This document shows positions 50,240 to 56,331 of a stretch of DNA of 64,000 nt, one piece after another. The stretch is from a virus: positions 1-64,000 of IMG/VR virus record IMGVR_UViG_3300026571_000427. One strand, 5' to 3'. The stretch's first letter is position 1. Every line of letters starts with the position of its first letter. The translations under genes and the position numbers were made by a program. The notes beneath the pieces are model-generated. The model had not been told where the DNA came from, ran no database searches, and saw only the letters and a program-made list of their open reading frames with translations.

Positions 50240-51442
50240 ATGCAGTTTCAAGAAGAAATCCTTGATGAAAGGACTTTGATGGTAGGGAAAAAAGTTAGAC
50301 CTTCCGGAACTATGAATATGCGTGGATCAGAAGGTGCCGCGAGAAAAGATGTTTCTCGTGCGGGGTTTAGGAAAAAAGGTCCCATTCAAGATCCAAAAGT
50401 AGAAAAGAGTGGAAAAGATGTTCCTGTTTGGGTAAGAACTCATAAGTCTCCTGGAGATTATGCTGCTCATACTGCAAGAAAGCAACATAGAGAGGGTGAT
50501 AAGCCACAGAGTAAAGAATTAAAAAAACAGTTTGGTAAAACTGGTGCTAAGAAAGATTCTCCAGTTCATGATATCACTGTTGGTTCTCCAAAATCTAAAG
50601 TAAAAGATCCCGGACAAAGAGCAAGACAATTTGTTGGTGCTCTCAAAGGCGTAAAAGATACTATGAAGTCAAAGAAAGGAGTTGCTACAAATACTCCTAC
50701 TGCTATTGATTCTGCTAAGTCTAAGGGTAAAAAGAGTAGAAGTGGTGAGGAAGGTGCAGAACAAAGAGGTAGAATTTATAAGAAACTAGGAATGGGAGAA
50801 AGAAATCCCAAGACTGGTGTTCAGATGGCGAAGTTGAGTGATTCCTTTAATGGAAAAACTTTTAGTGAGTTTATATATGAGTGTTATATTATTTTAGAAG
50901 CAAGAAAATATACTAGAATCCGTTCTAGAGAAGATGCTGAGAAAATTCGACAATCACAAGAAAATCCAAATGCTTATAGATTAAAAAATAGACAAACTGC
51001 AGAAACTCCATATTGGGGACTAGAATCCAAAGAAAAAAGAAAAGACCAAGATGAAAGGAGAAAAGAAAATCTAAAAGCGATTAGTCATAAAGAGTTGGAA
51101 GATCATTGTAAAAGAAATTTGCATCCGGGTGATTGTAAAAAAAATGCGAATAGAGCATTAAGAATTGAAAGGGGAAGGAAAAAGTCTCAAAGAGATGAGG
51201 CAAAAAGTAAGTCTCAGGAAACAGGGCAAAAGCATGATGTAGATCATATTCAAGCACAACCAAATAGAAGAAGTGAAACAACAAAATCAAGATTTCAAGC
51301 AATTCATCCGGGTGATTCTTCTGATAATAGGAGAGTAATTCCAAGTAGAGAAAATCGTGAAAAAAATTCTAGTAATACTGAAAAATCAACGACTAGATCT
51401 GGTGCTCTTATGAGAGCCCTTCAAAGAGCTAGACAAAAATAA
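50240..51442 (+). CDS. Basic cargo-like protein with internal leader motif and HNH-like tail
   Basis: 400 aa, strongly basic. The first 200 residues are a low-complexity Lys/Arg/Gly-rich domain. At about residues 206-215, KTFSEFIYE|C repeats the capsid-targeting leader, here inside the protein, with I-Y-E as gp21 site. The C-terminal part has HDVDHIQAQPN (about 332-342) and NRRVIPSRENREK, resembling an HNH nuclease core (D-H...N). It may be a fusion of an old internal protein and a nuclease. Late promoter upstream, terminator downstream. Function inferred. Confidence 0.75.
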   Translation: MQFQEEILDERTLMVGKKVRPSGTMNMRGSEGAARKDVSRAGFRKKGPIQDPKVEKSGKDVPVWVRTHKSPGDYAAHTARKQHREGDKPQSKELKKQFGKTGAKKDSPVHDITVGSPKSKVKDPGQRARQFVGALKGVKDTMKSKKGVATNTPTAIDSAKSKGKKSRSGEEGAEQRGRIYKKLGMGERNPKTGVQMAKLSDSFNGKTFSEFIYECYIILEARKYTRIRSREDAEKIRQSQENPNAYRLKNRQTAETPYWGLESKEKRKDQDERRKENLKAISHKELEDHCKRNLHPGDCKKNANRALRIERGRKKSQRDEAKSKSQETGQKHDVDHIQAQPNRRSETTKSRFQAIHPGDSSDNRRVIPSRENREKNSSNTEKSTTRSGALMRALQRARQK

Positions 51443-51448
51443 TAAATA
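51441..51448 (+). promoter_or_regulatory. Late promoter box
   Basis: AATAAATA overlapping the stop of the preceding gene and directly before a terminator hairpin; 30 bases before the ATG at 51479. Confidence 0.45.
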
Positions 51449-51478
51449 GAGGAGAGCGGTTGCTACTCCTCTTTTTTT
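51449..51478 (+). terminator. Terminator
   Basis: GAGGAG pairs with CTCCTC around an 11-base loop, followed by seven Ts. Confidence 0.85.
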
Positions 51479-51883
51479 ATGTTCAATTTTAACTTCGGAA
51501 AGAAGAAACCTGATAAGAAGCAGATAATCCTTATAAGCGTCATACTCAGTGGTATCGTAGCAACCCTCTCCCAATGCACAGGAGCGCCTCAGGAGCGCCT
51601 CTGGGACCTTCTAGACGAGGTTCAGAGATCTCTGTTCCCAGGCACCGTAATCAACGATGTGCTGCTTCAGGACCCTGCTGTGGTTGGTAGGAGAGTTGAG
51701 CGTGATGTGGATAAAGCAATTCGTGATTATGAGGACTTGACAAGAGACTCAGATCCACCTAGAGTACCTTTGCCCAGGTTGATTGAGAAAGCTCCAGATA
51801 ACTCTGAGGCTCAACGATTACTTGGTGGGGAGATGAGACTATGCGCTCCATGGGTTGACAGTTGCCCCAAAGAACCTATATAA
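51479..51883 (+). CDS. Membrane-anchored protein, lipobox-like
   Basis: 134 aa. A basic N-terminus (GKKKPDKK) is followed by hydrophobic IILISVILSGIVATLSQC (about 15-32), ending at a Cys that could be lipidated (LSQC). A soluble, Pro/Arg-rich domain (about 40-134) follows. It might be an inner-membrane lipoprotein facing the periplasm, possibly with a role in lysis or exclusion; no family assigned. Its ATG directly follows the terminator T-run. Confidence 0.7.
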   Translation: MFNFNFGKKKPDKKQIILISVILSGIVATLSQCTGAPQERLWDLLDEVQRSLFPGTVINDVLLQDPAVVGRRVERDVDKAIRDYEDLTRDSDPPRVPLPRLIEKAPDNSEAQRLLGGEMRLCAPWVDSCPKEPI

Positions 51884-51884
51884 T
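51855..51884 (+). promoter_or_regulatory. Sigma70 promoter for the tRNA array
   Basis: TTGACA, 18 bases, TATAAT at the end of the previous gene. RNA would start near 51891, 3 bases before tRNA-Tyr. Confidence 0.78.
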
Positions 51885-51893
51885 AGAAAAGTC

Positions 51894-51975
51894 GGGTAGG
51901 TGTCCGAGTGGTTAATGGAGGCGGACTGTAAATCCGCTGGCTCTGCCTACGGGGGTTCAAATCCCTCCCTGCCCA
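51894..51975 (+). tRNA. tRNA-Tyr (GUA)
   Basis: Class II tRNA. Acceptor GGGTAGG/CCTGCCC, anticodon arm GCGGA-CTGTAAA-TCCGC, long variable arm, T-arm GGGGG-TTCAAAT-CCCTC. Confidence 0.93.
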
Positions 51976-51978
51976 CCT

Positions 51979-52050
51979 GGTCCCTTCGTCTAGCGGTTAG
52001 GACACCACCCTTTCACGGTGTAGACACGGGTTCGATTCCCGTAGGGACTA
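51979..52050 (+). tRNA. tRNA-Glu (UUC)
   Basis: Acceptor GGTCCCT/AGGGACT, anticodon loop CTTTCAC gives UUC, T-arm ACGGG-TTCGATT-CCCGT. One mismatch in the anticodon stem. Confidence 0.9.
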
Positions 52051-52052
52051 TT

Positions 52053-52141
52053 GGAAGTGTGGCAGAGAGGTCTAATGCAGTGGATTGCTAATCCGCCGAT
52101 GTACCTAAGTGCATCCGTTGGTTCGAATCCAACCACTTCCG
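52053..52141 (+). tRNA. tRNA-Ser (GCU)
   Basis: Class II. Acceptor GGAAGTG/CACTTCC, anticodon arm GTGGA-TTGCTAA-TCCGC, long variable arm, T-arm TTGG-TTCGAAT-CCAA. Confidence 0.92.
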
Positions 52142-52144
52142 CCA

Positions 52145-52216
52145 GGGAGATTAGCTCAGTGGTAGAGCAATGTGCTGATAACGCAGAGGTCGGTGGTTCA
52201 AATCCACCATTTCCCA
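52145..52216 (+). tRNA. tRNA-Ile (GAU)
   Basis: Acceptor GGGAGAT/ATTTCCC, D-arm GCTCAGTGGTAGAGC, anticodon loop CTGATAA gives GAU, T-arm GGTGG-TTCAAAT-CCACC. Confidence 0.92.
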
Positions 52217-52217
52217 C

Positions 52218-52246
52218 TTGACCAGTTTCCAAACAACTGGTACAAT
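52218..52246 (+). promoter_or_regulatory. Sigma70 promoter with overlapping inverted repeat
   Basis: TTGACC, 17 bases, TACAAT. ACCAGTT (52221-52227) and AACTGGT (52235-52241) form a perfect 7-base repeat across the -35/spacer. Confidence 0.7.
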
Positions 52247-52270
52247 ATAAGAGTTGAGAAATCAACTGCG

Positions 52271-52316
52271 GCATTCCCCTTCGGTAGGTTCAGGAATGGC
52301 GGCGATAGGAACCTAC
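52271..52316 (+). ncRNA. Possible pseudoknot RNA element
   Basis: CATTCC (52272-52277) pairs with GGAATG (52293-52298), while GTAGGTTC (52284-52291) pairs with GAACCTAC (52309-52316). The interleaved order is that of an H-type pseudoknot. It lies in RNA from the promoter at 52218, just before tRNA-Arg. Not a tRNA. Function unknown. Confidence 0.5.
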
Positions 52317-52321
52317 TTTAT

Positions 52322-52394
52322 GGGCACATAGCATAATGGATAATGCAACATCCTTCTAAGATGACGATTGGGGGTTCGAGTCCCTCTGTGCCTG
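52322..52394 (+). tRNA. tRNA-Arg (UCU)
   Basis: Acceptor GGGCACA/TGTGCCT, anticodon arm CATC-CTTCTAA-GATG gives UCU, T-arm GGGGG-TTCGAGT-CCCTC. Confidence 0.9.
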
Positions 52395-52429
52395 TTGGAG
52401 TTTATCTCCATACATAAAAGTGATAGAGG

Positions 52430-52470
52430 GTAAGCCTCTGTTATATCCTTATGAGGTATATTACGCTTAC
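52430..52470 (+). other. Hairpin between tRNAs
   Basis: GTAAGC and GCTTAC enclose an inner TATATC/GGTATA stem. It probably shapes the spacer for processing between tRNA-Arg and tRNA-Leu. Confidence 0.4.
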
Positions 52471-52477
52471 TCCATCT

Positions 52478-52560
52478 GCTTCAGTGGTGGAACGGTAGAC
52501 ACAGCGGACTTAGAATCCGCCGCCTTAAAAAGCGTGGAAGTTCAAATCTTCTCTGGAGCA
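52478..52560 (+). tRNA. tRNA-Leu (UAG)
   Basis: Class II. Acceptor GCTTCAG/CTGGAGC, anticodon arm GCGGA-CTTAGAA-TCCGC, variable arm, T-arm GGAAG-TTCAAAT-CTTCT. Confidence 0.92.
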
Positions 52561-52561
52561 C

Positions 52562-52590
52562 TTGACAATCAAACTTAAATAGTTTATGAT
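52562..52590 (+). promoter_or_regulatory. Sigma70 promoter with overlapping inverted repeat
   Basis: TTGACA, 17 bases, TATGAT. GACAATCA (52564-52571) and TGATTGTC (52587-52594) form an 8-base repeat spanning -35 to -10. Confidence 0.7.
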
Positions 52591-52599
52591 TGTCTCATT

Positions 52600-52671
52600 G
52601 CGAAAGTAACTCAACGGTAGAGTCCCTGCCTTCCAAGCAGGTTGTTGCGAGTTCGAATCTCGTCTTTCGCT
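52600..52671 (+). tRNA. tRNA-Gly (UCC)
   Basis: Acceptor GCGAAAG/CTTTCGC, anticodon arm CCTGC-CTTCCAA-GCAGG, T-arm GCGAG-TTCGAAT-CTCGT. Confidence 0.92.
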
Positions 52672-52708
52672 CTTGGTAGTCGTTATGCAGATAGCATAGA
52701 AAGACGCC

Positions 52709-52783
52709 AAAGGAAGTTAAGTCAAAGAATCGAGACAAGCAGACAATGCCCTTTGAACTGGTGTAAGTCCAGTAACTTCCTTT
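52709..52783 (+). ncRNA. Non-canonical cloverleaf element
   Basis: AAAGGAAGTTA pairs with TAACTTCCTTT (11 base pairs), enclosing three small stems: GTC/GAC, GCA/TGC and ACTGG-TGTAAGT-CCAGT. Overall size and the 7-base last loop are tRNA-like, but U33 and the TTC of the T-loop are missing. A decayed tRNA or another structured RNA. Confidence 0.45.
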
Positions 52784-52785
52784 AT

Positions 52786-52858
52786 TCCCATCGACCGAGC
52801 AAGCGAACGGGCCTGACTGTTAATCAGAGATTGGTAGGGGCAGTACCTACGATGGGAG
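52786..52858 (+). tRNA. tRNA-Asn-like (GUU), non-canonical elbow
   Basis: Acceptor TCCCATC/GATGGGA is perfect, and the anticodon loop CTGTTAA gives GUU. The T-arm GTAGG-GGCAGTA-CCTAC has a 7-base loop without TTC, and the D-arm CCG-AGCAAGCGAA-CGG lacks the usual GG. Both sides of the tertiary elbow differ together. Confidence 0.7.
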
Positions 52859-52861
52859 CTT

Positions 52862-52933
52862 GCCCGAATAGCTCAAAGGCAGAGCGTTTCGTTTACACCG
52901 AAAATGTTGGGGGTTCAAGTCCCTCTTCGGGCA
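52862..52933 (+). tRNA. tRNA-Val (UAC)
   Basis: Acceptor GCCCGAA/TTCGGGC, D-arm GCTCAAAGGCAGAGC, anticodon arm TTTCG-TTTACAC-CGAAA, T-arm GGGGG-TTCAAGT-CCCTC. Confidence 0.92.
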
Positions 52934-52944
52934 CTTTACTAAAA

Positions 52945-52979
52945 CGAATACTTGTGTTATAAATAATAAAAGGTATTCG
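52945..52979 (+). promoter_or_regulatory. Inverted repeat around the late promoter of the HNH gene
   Basis: CGAATAC (52945-52951) and GTATTCG (52973-52979) enclose TATAAATA (52958-52965). RNA from the late box would start at about the right arm and lack the left arm. Confidence 0.6.
52958..52965 (+). promoter_or_regulatory. Late promoter box TATAAATA
   Basis: Exact consensus, 22 bases before the ATG at 52988. Confidence 0.65.
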
Positions 52980-52987
52980 GTTCTATT

Positions 52988-53524
52988 ATGACTACTTGTT
53001 TAAACTGCGGGTGTGAGAACGATAAACCTAAGTTCTGCTCCCGTTCGTGTTCTGTAACCTATAATAATAAGAAGTCTCCTAAGAGGAAAAGAACTGGTTG
53101 GGACACCGCCATCTGTAATTACTGCAGTGTAGAGTTTGACTATAAGAAAAAGAGTTCTACTGGCAAGTTCTGTTCTAACAAGTGTAGTGCTGCAGCCAAG
53201 AGACAATGGACAATAGATAAGTGGAAAGTAGGAGAACTGAACCATACAGGGCAGGGTTATGTTCCCAGCGGTGTTCGTGCTTACTTATTAGAAGCGAGTG
53301 GGGGTAAGTGTTCCCTTTGTGGTTGGTCTGGAACAAACATTCATACCGGACGAACCTGCCTTGAGGTGGACCACATAGACGACGACCCTTTCAACCACGC
53401 CCCTGAAAATCTACAAGTGGTCTGTCCCAACTGCCACGCACAAAAAACTTTACCACCCCAAAAGAGTAACGGTGGACGTTACAGTAAGGACAAGCAACAT
53501 CCTAAGTTTTGTATGAATAAGTAA
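52988..53524 (+). CDS. HNH endonuclease with zinc fingers
   Basis: 178 aa. N-terminal treble-clef-like cysteine pairs (CLNCGCENDKPKFCSRSC and ICNYCSVEFDYKKK...FCSNKC), then CSLCGW...EVDHIDDD (HNH His/Asp), and ENLQVVCPNCHAQK. A freestanding homing nuclease or recombination-related nuclease. It follows the tRNA array and has its own late promoter with inverted repeat, like the GIY-YIG genes. Confidence 0.88.
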   Translation: MTTCLNCGCENDKPKFCSRSCSVTYNNKKSPKRKRTGWDTAICNYCSVEFDYKKKSSTGKFCSNKCSAAAKRQWTIDKWKVGELNHTGQGYVPSGVRAYLLEASGGKCSLCGWSGTNIHTGRTCLEVDHIDDDPFNHAPENLQVVCPNCHAQKTLPPQKSNGGRYSKDKQHPKFCMNK

Positions 53525-53551
53525 AAAAATGAATCCCTCTGCTCCCATTTG

Positions 53552-53559
53552 CATAAATA
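53552..53559 (+). promoter_or_regulatory. Late promoter box before dps
   Basis: CATAAATA, 16 bases before the ATG at 53576. Confidence 0.5.
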
Positions 53560-53575
53560 TTTCAAAAAGAGTATA

Positions 53576-54010
53576 ATGGAAAAACTTTATAAACTCTTGA
53601 GTGATGCACAGTCATCGCTTTTTGTTTTATTCCATAAAACTTGGGCATTTCACTGGAATGTTGTAGGTGAAGATTTCACTCAACTACATCAACTCTTTGG
53701 TGGTCAGTATGAGACTATGTTTGAAGAGATTGATCGTCTCTCAGAACATATGCGTTATCTGAATGTAAAACCTCTCAGTTCTCTCTCAAGAATGCTTGAG
53801 GTAACTCAAATCAAAGAGGCAGCAAGTTCAACCGGAGCAAAAGAAATGCTTCAAGAACTTCTTGATAACAATACCAAGTTTTGTGAATTGATGGGAGAAA
53901 TTTCGGAAGAGTCTGAAAATCAAAAGTCATATGCTACAGCAAATTTAGTTCAAGATTTGATGGAATCTCATGGTAAGTTTGTTTGGCAGTTGAGAGCACA
54001 CCTGCAATGA
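53576..54010 (+). CDS. dps: Dps-like ferritin
   Basis: 144 aa. The pattern TWAFHWNVVGEDFTQLHQLFGG, then MFEEIDRLSEHMR, is the Dps/bacterioferritin-like iron site: His, then His/Asp 12-16 residues on, and E-x-x-D. Dps 12-mers oxidise and store iron and protect DNA. A phage copy could scavenge peroxide or iron, or protect phage DNA. A late promoter-like box precedes it. Confidence 0.88.
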   Translation: MEKLYKLLSDAQSSLFVLFHKTWAFHWNVVGEDFTQLHQLFGGQYETMFEEIDRLSEHMRYLNVKPLSSLSRMLEVTQIKEAASSTGAKEMLQELLDNNTKFCELMGEISEESENQKSYATANLVQDLMESHGKFVWQLRAHLQ

Positions 54011-54025
54011 TTAGGATGAAGAATA

Positions 54026-54277
54026 ATGATTTCAATAAGATGCAAAGATTGTAATAGAGAAATAACAGGACATCATTCAAAAACAGTGACCTGTGGTTGT
54101 CCTAATATGGCAACAATTCGTGGAGATAAGATTTCAGCACTTGACTTATCTCGTATTGTTATGTTAAACTCTATTCAGAAAGAACAAAAATCAAATGTTC
54201 TGACTTCACAAGATATTGCCTGGCAAGAGGCAAGACGCCAACGCAAAGTAAAGCGTTTGGATTTTGAGGTTCGTTGA
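54026..54277 (+). CDS. Small zinc-ribbon-like protein
   Basis: 83 aa. N-terminal CKDCNREITGHHSKTVTCGC holds a CxxC...CxC pair suitable for zinc. The C-terminal helix is basic (WQEARRQRKVKRLDF). Possibly nucleic-acid-binding. It lies between dps and tRNA-Ser. Function unknown. Confidence 0.72.
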   Translation: MISIRCKDCNREITGHHSKTVTCGCPNMATIRGDKISALDLSRIVMLNSIQKEQKSNVLTSQDIAWQEARRQRKVKRLDFEVR

Positions 54278-54287
54278 ACCTCCCACT

Positions 54288-54372
54288 GGAAAGGTGGTCG
54301 AGTGGTTGAAGGCTCTAGTCTTGAAAACTAGCGATGTGAAAGCATCCGTGGGTTCGAATCCCACCCTTTCCG
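54288..54372 (+). tRNA. tRNA-Ser (UGA)
   Basis: Class II. Acceptor GGAAAGG/CCTTTCC, anticodon arm CTAGT-CTTGAAA-ACTAG, long variable arm, T-arm GTGGG-TTCGAAT-CCCAC. Confidence 0.93.
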
Positions 54373-54440
54373 TTTTAAGTTAAGTTACAAATTTAATATT
54401 TTCTTCAACAGTGTTACGATATGAACACAAAAAATTGACT

Positions 54441-54477
54441 TTGAAATGTCTGTGATTAGTATATAATAGTATCACAG
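54441..54477 (+). promoter_or_regulatory. Promoter-like region with inverted repeat around the -10
   Basis: TATAAT (54462-54467) lies in the loop of CTGTGAT (54450-54456) / ATCACAG (54471-54477). TTGAAA at 54441 is 15 bases upstream, and TTGACT at 54435 is 21 upstream, so the -35 is not optimal. Confidence 0.5.
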
Positions 54478-54487
54478 GGACAAACCT

Positions 54488-54637
54488 ATGGATCAGCACA
54501 CCTATGATAATTGGGTGAAGATCAAGGCAACTTTTGAAGCCTCTGGCAACACTAATAATATGTTTTATTATCGAGCATGTGAGATTTTAAAAACCCGAAA
54601 AGATCCTCTCGCAAAGTTTCTTGGAGACGAGAAATGA
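54488..54637 (+). CDS. Small hypothetical protein
   Basis: 49 aa (MDQHTYDNWVKIKATFEASG...). Charged and helical. Overlaps the next gene by ATGA. First gene of a series of tiny overlapping genes. Function unknown. Confidence 0.62.
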   Translation: MDQHTYDNWVKIKATFEASGNTNNMFYYRACEILKTRKDPLAKFLGDEK

Positions 54638-54837
54638 TGCACGAACAAGACGAATTTATTACACGTTCTGAAGTTCAGGAGATGATCGATGCAGCAATAC
54701 GACGACACAACCGTAATGCTTCTATCATTAGTATGTGCGTCGGTTGGGTGGTTCTTGCTTTATTTGCTGAAGGACTTTTGAGACTTGTAGGGGTAATTCC
54801 TCCGTTGCTTCCATGGCTCAAAATCACTCTGAACTGA
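54634..54837 (+). CDS. Small membrane protein
   Basis: 67 aa. A helical, charged N-terminus (RSEVQEMIDAAIRRHNRNAS) is followed by hydrophobic IISMCVGWVVLALFAEGLL (about 31-49). Overlaps its neighbours on both sides. Probably an inner-membrane peptide of unknown role. Confidence 0.68.
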   Translation: MMHEQDEFITRSEVQEMIDAAIRRHNRNASIISMCVGWVVLALFAEGLLRLVGVIPPLLPWLKITLN

Positions 54838-55103
54838 TTTTCTTGGTTCCTTGGTTTGTTCTTGTGGTGATTGCACTTACAATGTTCGTGCAGGGTTGGA
54901 TGATTATGAATGCTCATCATGGGTATTCTAAAAGTCCAAAAGTAAAACATCCAGAATTAAACGACGTTAAAGCAGGAGATCCTTTACTAGTGGTTAAATT
55001 CACCGAAGAAGACTTGCAAGAACTGCAACAAAGAATTATACAACAAAAAATGGATGAACTCTTTGAAGAACCATCTACCTATGAGGACGAAGAAGATGAT
55101 TAG
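54813..55103 (+). CDS. Small membrane protein with acidic tail
   Basis: 96 aa. Transmembrane segment FLVPWFVLVVIALTMFVQGW near residues 10-29, then a cytoplasmic or periplasmic part KHPELNDVKAGDPLLVVKFT and an Asp/Glu tail. Function unknown. Confidence 0.72.
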   Translation: MAQNHSELIFLVPWFVLVVIALTMFVQGWMIMNAHHGYSKSPKVKHPELNDVKAGDPLLVVKFTEEDLQELQQRIIQQKMDELFEEPSTYEDEEDD

Positions 55104-55191
55104 GTTAATATTCACTTCAATGACTTTGTTTGGTTCAATTGGACTTTTTATATATTGGGGACTTACGCACGCATATCCAGAGGTTTTATGA
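55096..55191 (+). CDS. 31-aa membrane peptide
   Basis: MIRLIFTSMTLFGSIGLFIY continues to a stop that overlaps the gnd ATG. One hydrophobic helix. The tight overlap on both sides supports translation, though it is very short. Confidence 0.5.
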   Translation: MIRLIFTSMTLFGSIGLFIYWGLTHAYPEVL

Positions 55192-56222
55192 AAGTAGGAT
55201 TAATCGGTTTAGGAAGAATGGGCGAAGGTATGTCTCGCCGCATGATGAAATCGGGTATAGAGGTTTGGGGATATAGAAGAAATTATGAGAAAGCAAACGA
55301 AGCTTTTGAAAAGGGATTTGTTAATGGAATTACGACTGATATTGAAAGCCTTGTTAAAGTAGTTAAACAAAATAAAAACGGTAGACAACAACCAGGTATT
55401 TTTCAAATGGTTGTTCCATCCGAAACAGTAGAGGAAACGATCAATGAGTTACTACGATATTGTGGTGAAGGAGATATTATTATTGATCATGGCAATAGCA
55501 ATTTTAAAGACAGTCGGAAAAGAGCAGAGCGTCTGGCAAAACTTGGTATCCAATATATTGATTGTGGTACTAGCGGCGGTGTTTATGGTTTGGATCGTGG
55601 ATACTGTCTTATGGTTGGTGGCGGAAATACTGCGGTCGCCACTTGTGCGAGGATTTTTGATGCCCTTGCCCCAGGAATCAACGCTGCCCCCAGGACTCAG
55701 TATGACTCGGATGTAACTTCTGCTGAGTTTGGTTGGTTACATTGTGGTGGTCCTGGTGCTGGACATTTTGTGAAGATGGTTCACAATGGAATTGAATATG
55801 GAATGATGCAGGCATATGCTGAAGGATTTAATATCTTAAAGAACGCAAATAACGGAGCACAGTATGTCAAAGAAGGAGATGCTGAAGTTGCTCCTATGGC
55901 AGACCCAGAAAGTTATTGTTACGACATTGATGTTGCTGAGGTGGCTGAGTTATGGCGTCGCGGTAGCGTGGTTGGTAGTTGGTTACTCGATCTTACTGCT
56001 GATGTGCTACGCAGGGATGGTAGCCTTAAACGCTTCTCTGGAGGAGTATCCGATAGCGGTGAGGGTCGTTGGACTGTTTCTGCCGCTGTGGACTTGGGGG
56101 TTCCCGCTCCTGTTATTACTACGGCACTATTTGAAAGATTTAACTCACGCAATCTCGGATCATTTGGAGCAAAAATCCTGAACGGAATGCGTTATATGTT
56201 TGGTGGTCATCATGTTAGGTAA
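55188..56222 (+). CDS. gnd: 6-phosphogluconate dehydrogenase
   Basis: Oxidative pentose-phosphate enzyme: 6-phosphogluconate plus NAD(P)+ gives ribulose-5-phosphate, CO2 and NAD(P)H. 344 aa, the short form. N-terminal GLIGLGRMGEG for the dinucleotide, DHGNSNFKDS, GTSGGVYGLDRGYCLMVGGG, and catalytic GGPGAGHFVKMVHNGIEY with Lys and Asn. An auxiliary metabolic gene of cyanophages that can supply NADPH and pentose for nucleotide synthesis. Start coupled to the 31-aa peptide. Confidence 0.94.
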   Translation: MKVGLIGLGRMGEGMSRRMMKSGIEVWGYRRNYEKANEAFEKGFVNGITTDIESLVKVVKQNKNGRQQPGIFQMVVPSETVEETINELLRYCGEGDIIIDHGNSNFKDSRKRAERLAKLGIQYIDCGTSGGVYGLDRGYCLMVGGGNTAVATCARIFDALAPGINAAPRTQYDSDVTSAEFGWLHCGGPGAGHFVKMVHNGIEYGMMQAYAEGFNILKNANNGAQYVKEGDAEVAPMADPESYCYDIDVAEVAELWRRGSVVGSWLLDLTADVLRRDGSLKRFSGGVSDSGEGRWTVSAAVDLGVPAPVITTALFERFNSRNLGSFGAKILNGMRYMFGGHHVR

Positions 56223-56331
56223 AGCACTTATTTTTGTTGCTATTCCATTTGTATTATCTACACTCTATTTCGGAACAAGAGGCGGATACTATGACTCCAA
56301 AGACTATAAGGGAAATGGAACCGCACATTAG
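56212..56331 (+). CDS. 39-aa membrane peptide
   Basis: A hydrophobic N-terminus (GKALIFVAIPFVLSTLYFGT) is followed by GGYYDSKDYKGNGTAH. Overlaps gnd by 11 bases and the next gene by 41. The polar C-terminus looks conserved. Function unknown. Confidence 0.55.
   Translation: MLGKALIFVAIPFVLSTLYFGTRGGYYDSKDYKGNGTAH

Noticed and set aside
52642-52962. 106-aa frame over the tRNA array
   Set aside because: It reads through tRNA-Gly, the odd tRNA-Asn and tRNA-Val and has no ribosome site.
55444-56181. Two hydrophobic frames inside gnd
   Set aside because: They lie wholly within a well-conserved enzyme gene in other frames; the hydrophobic look comes from the frame shift of GTT/GAT-rich codons.
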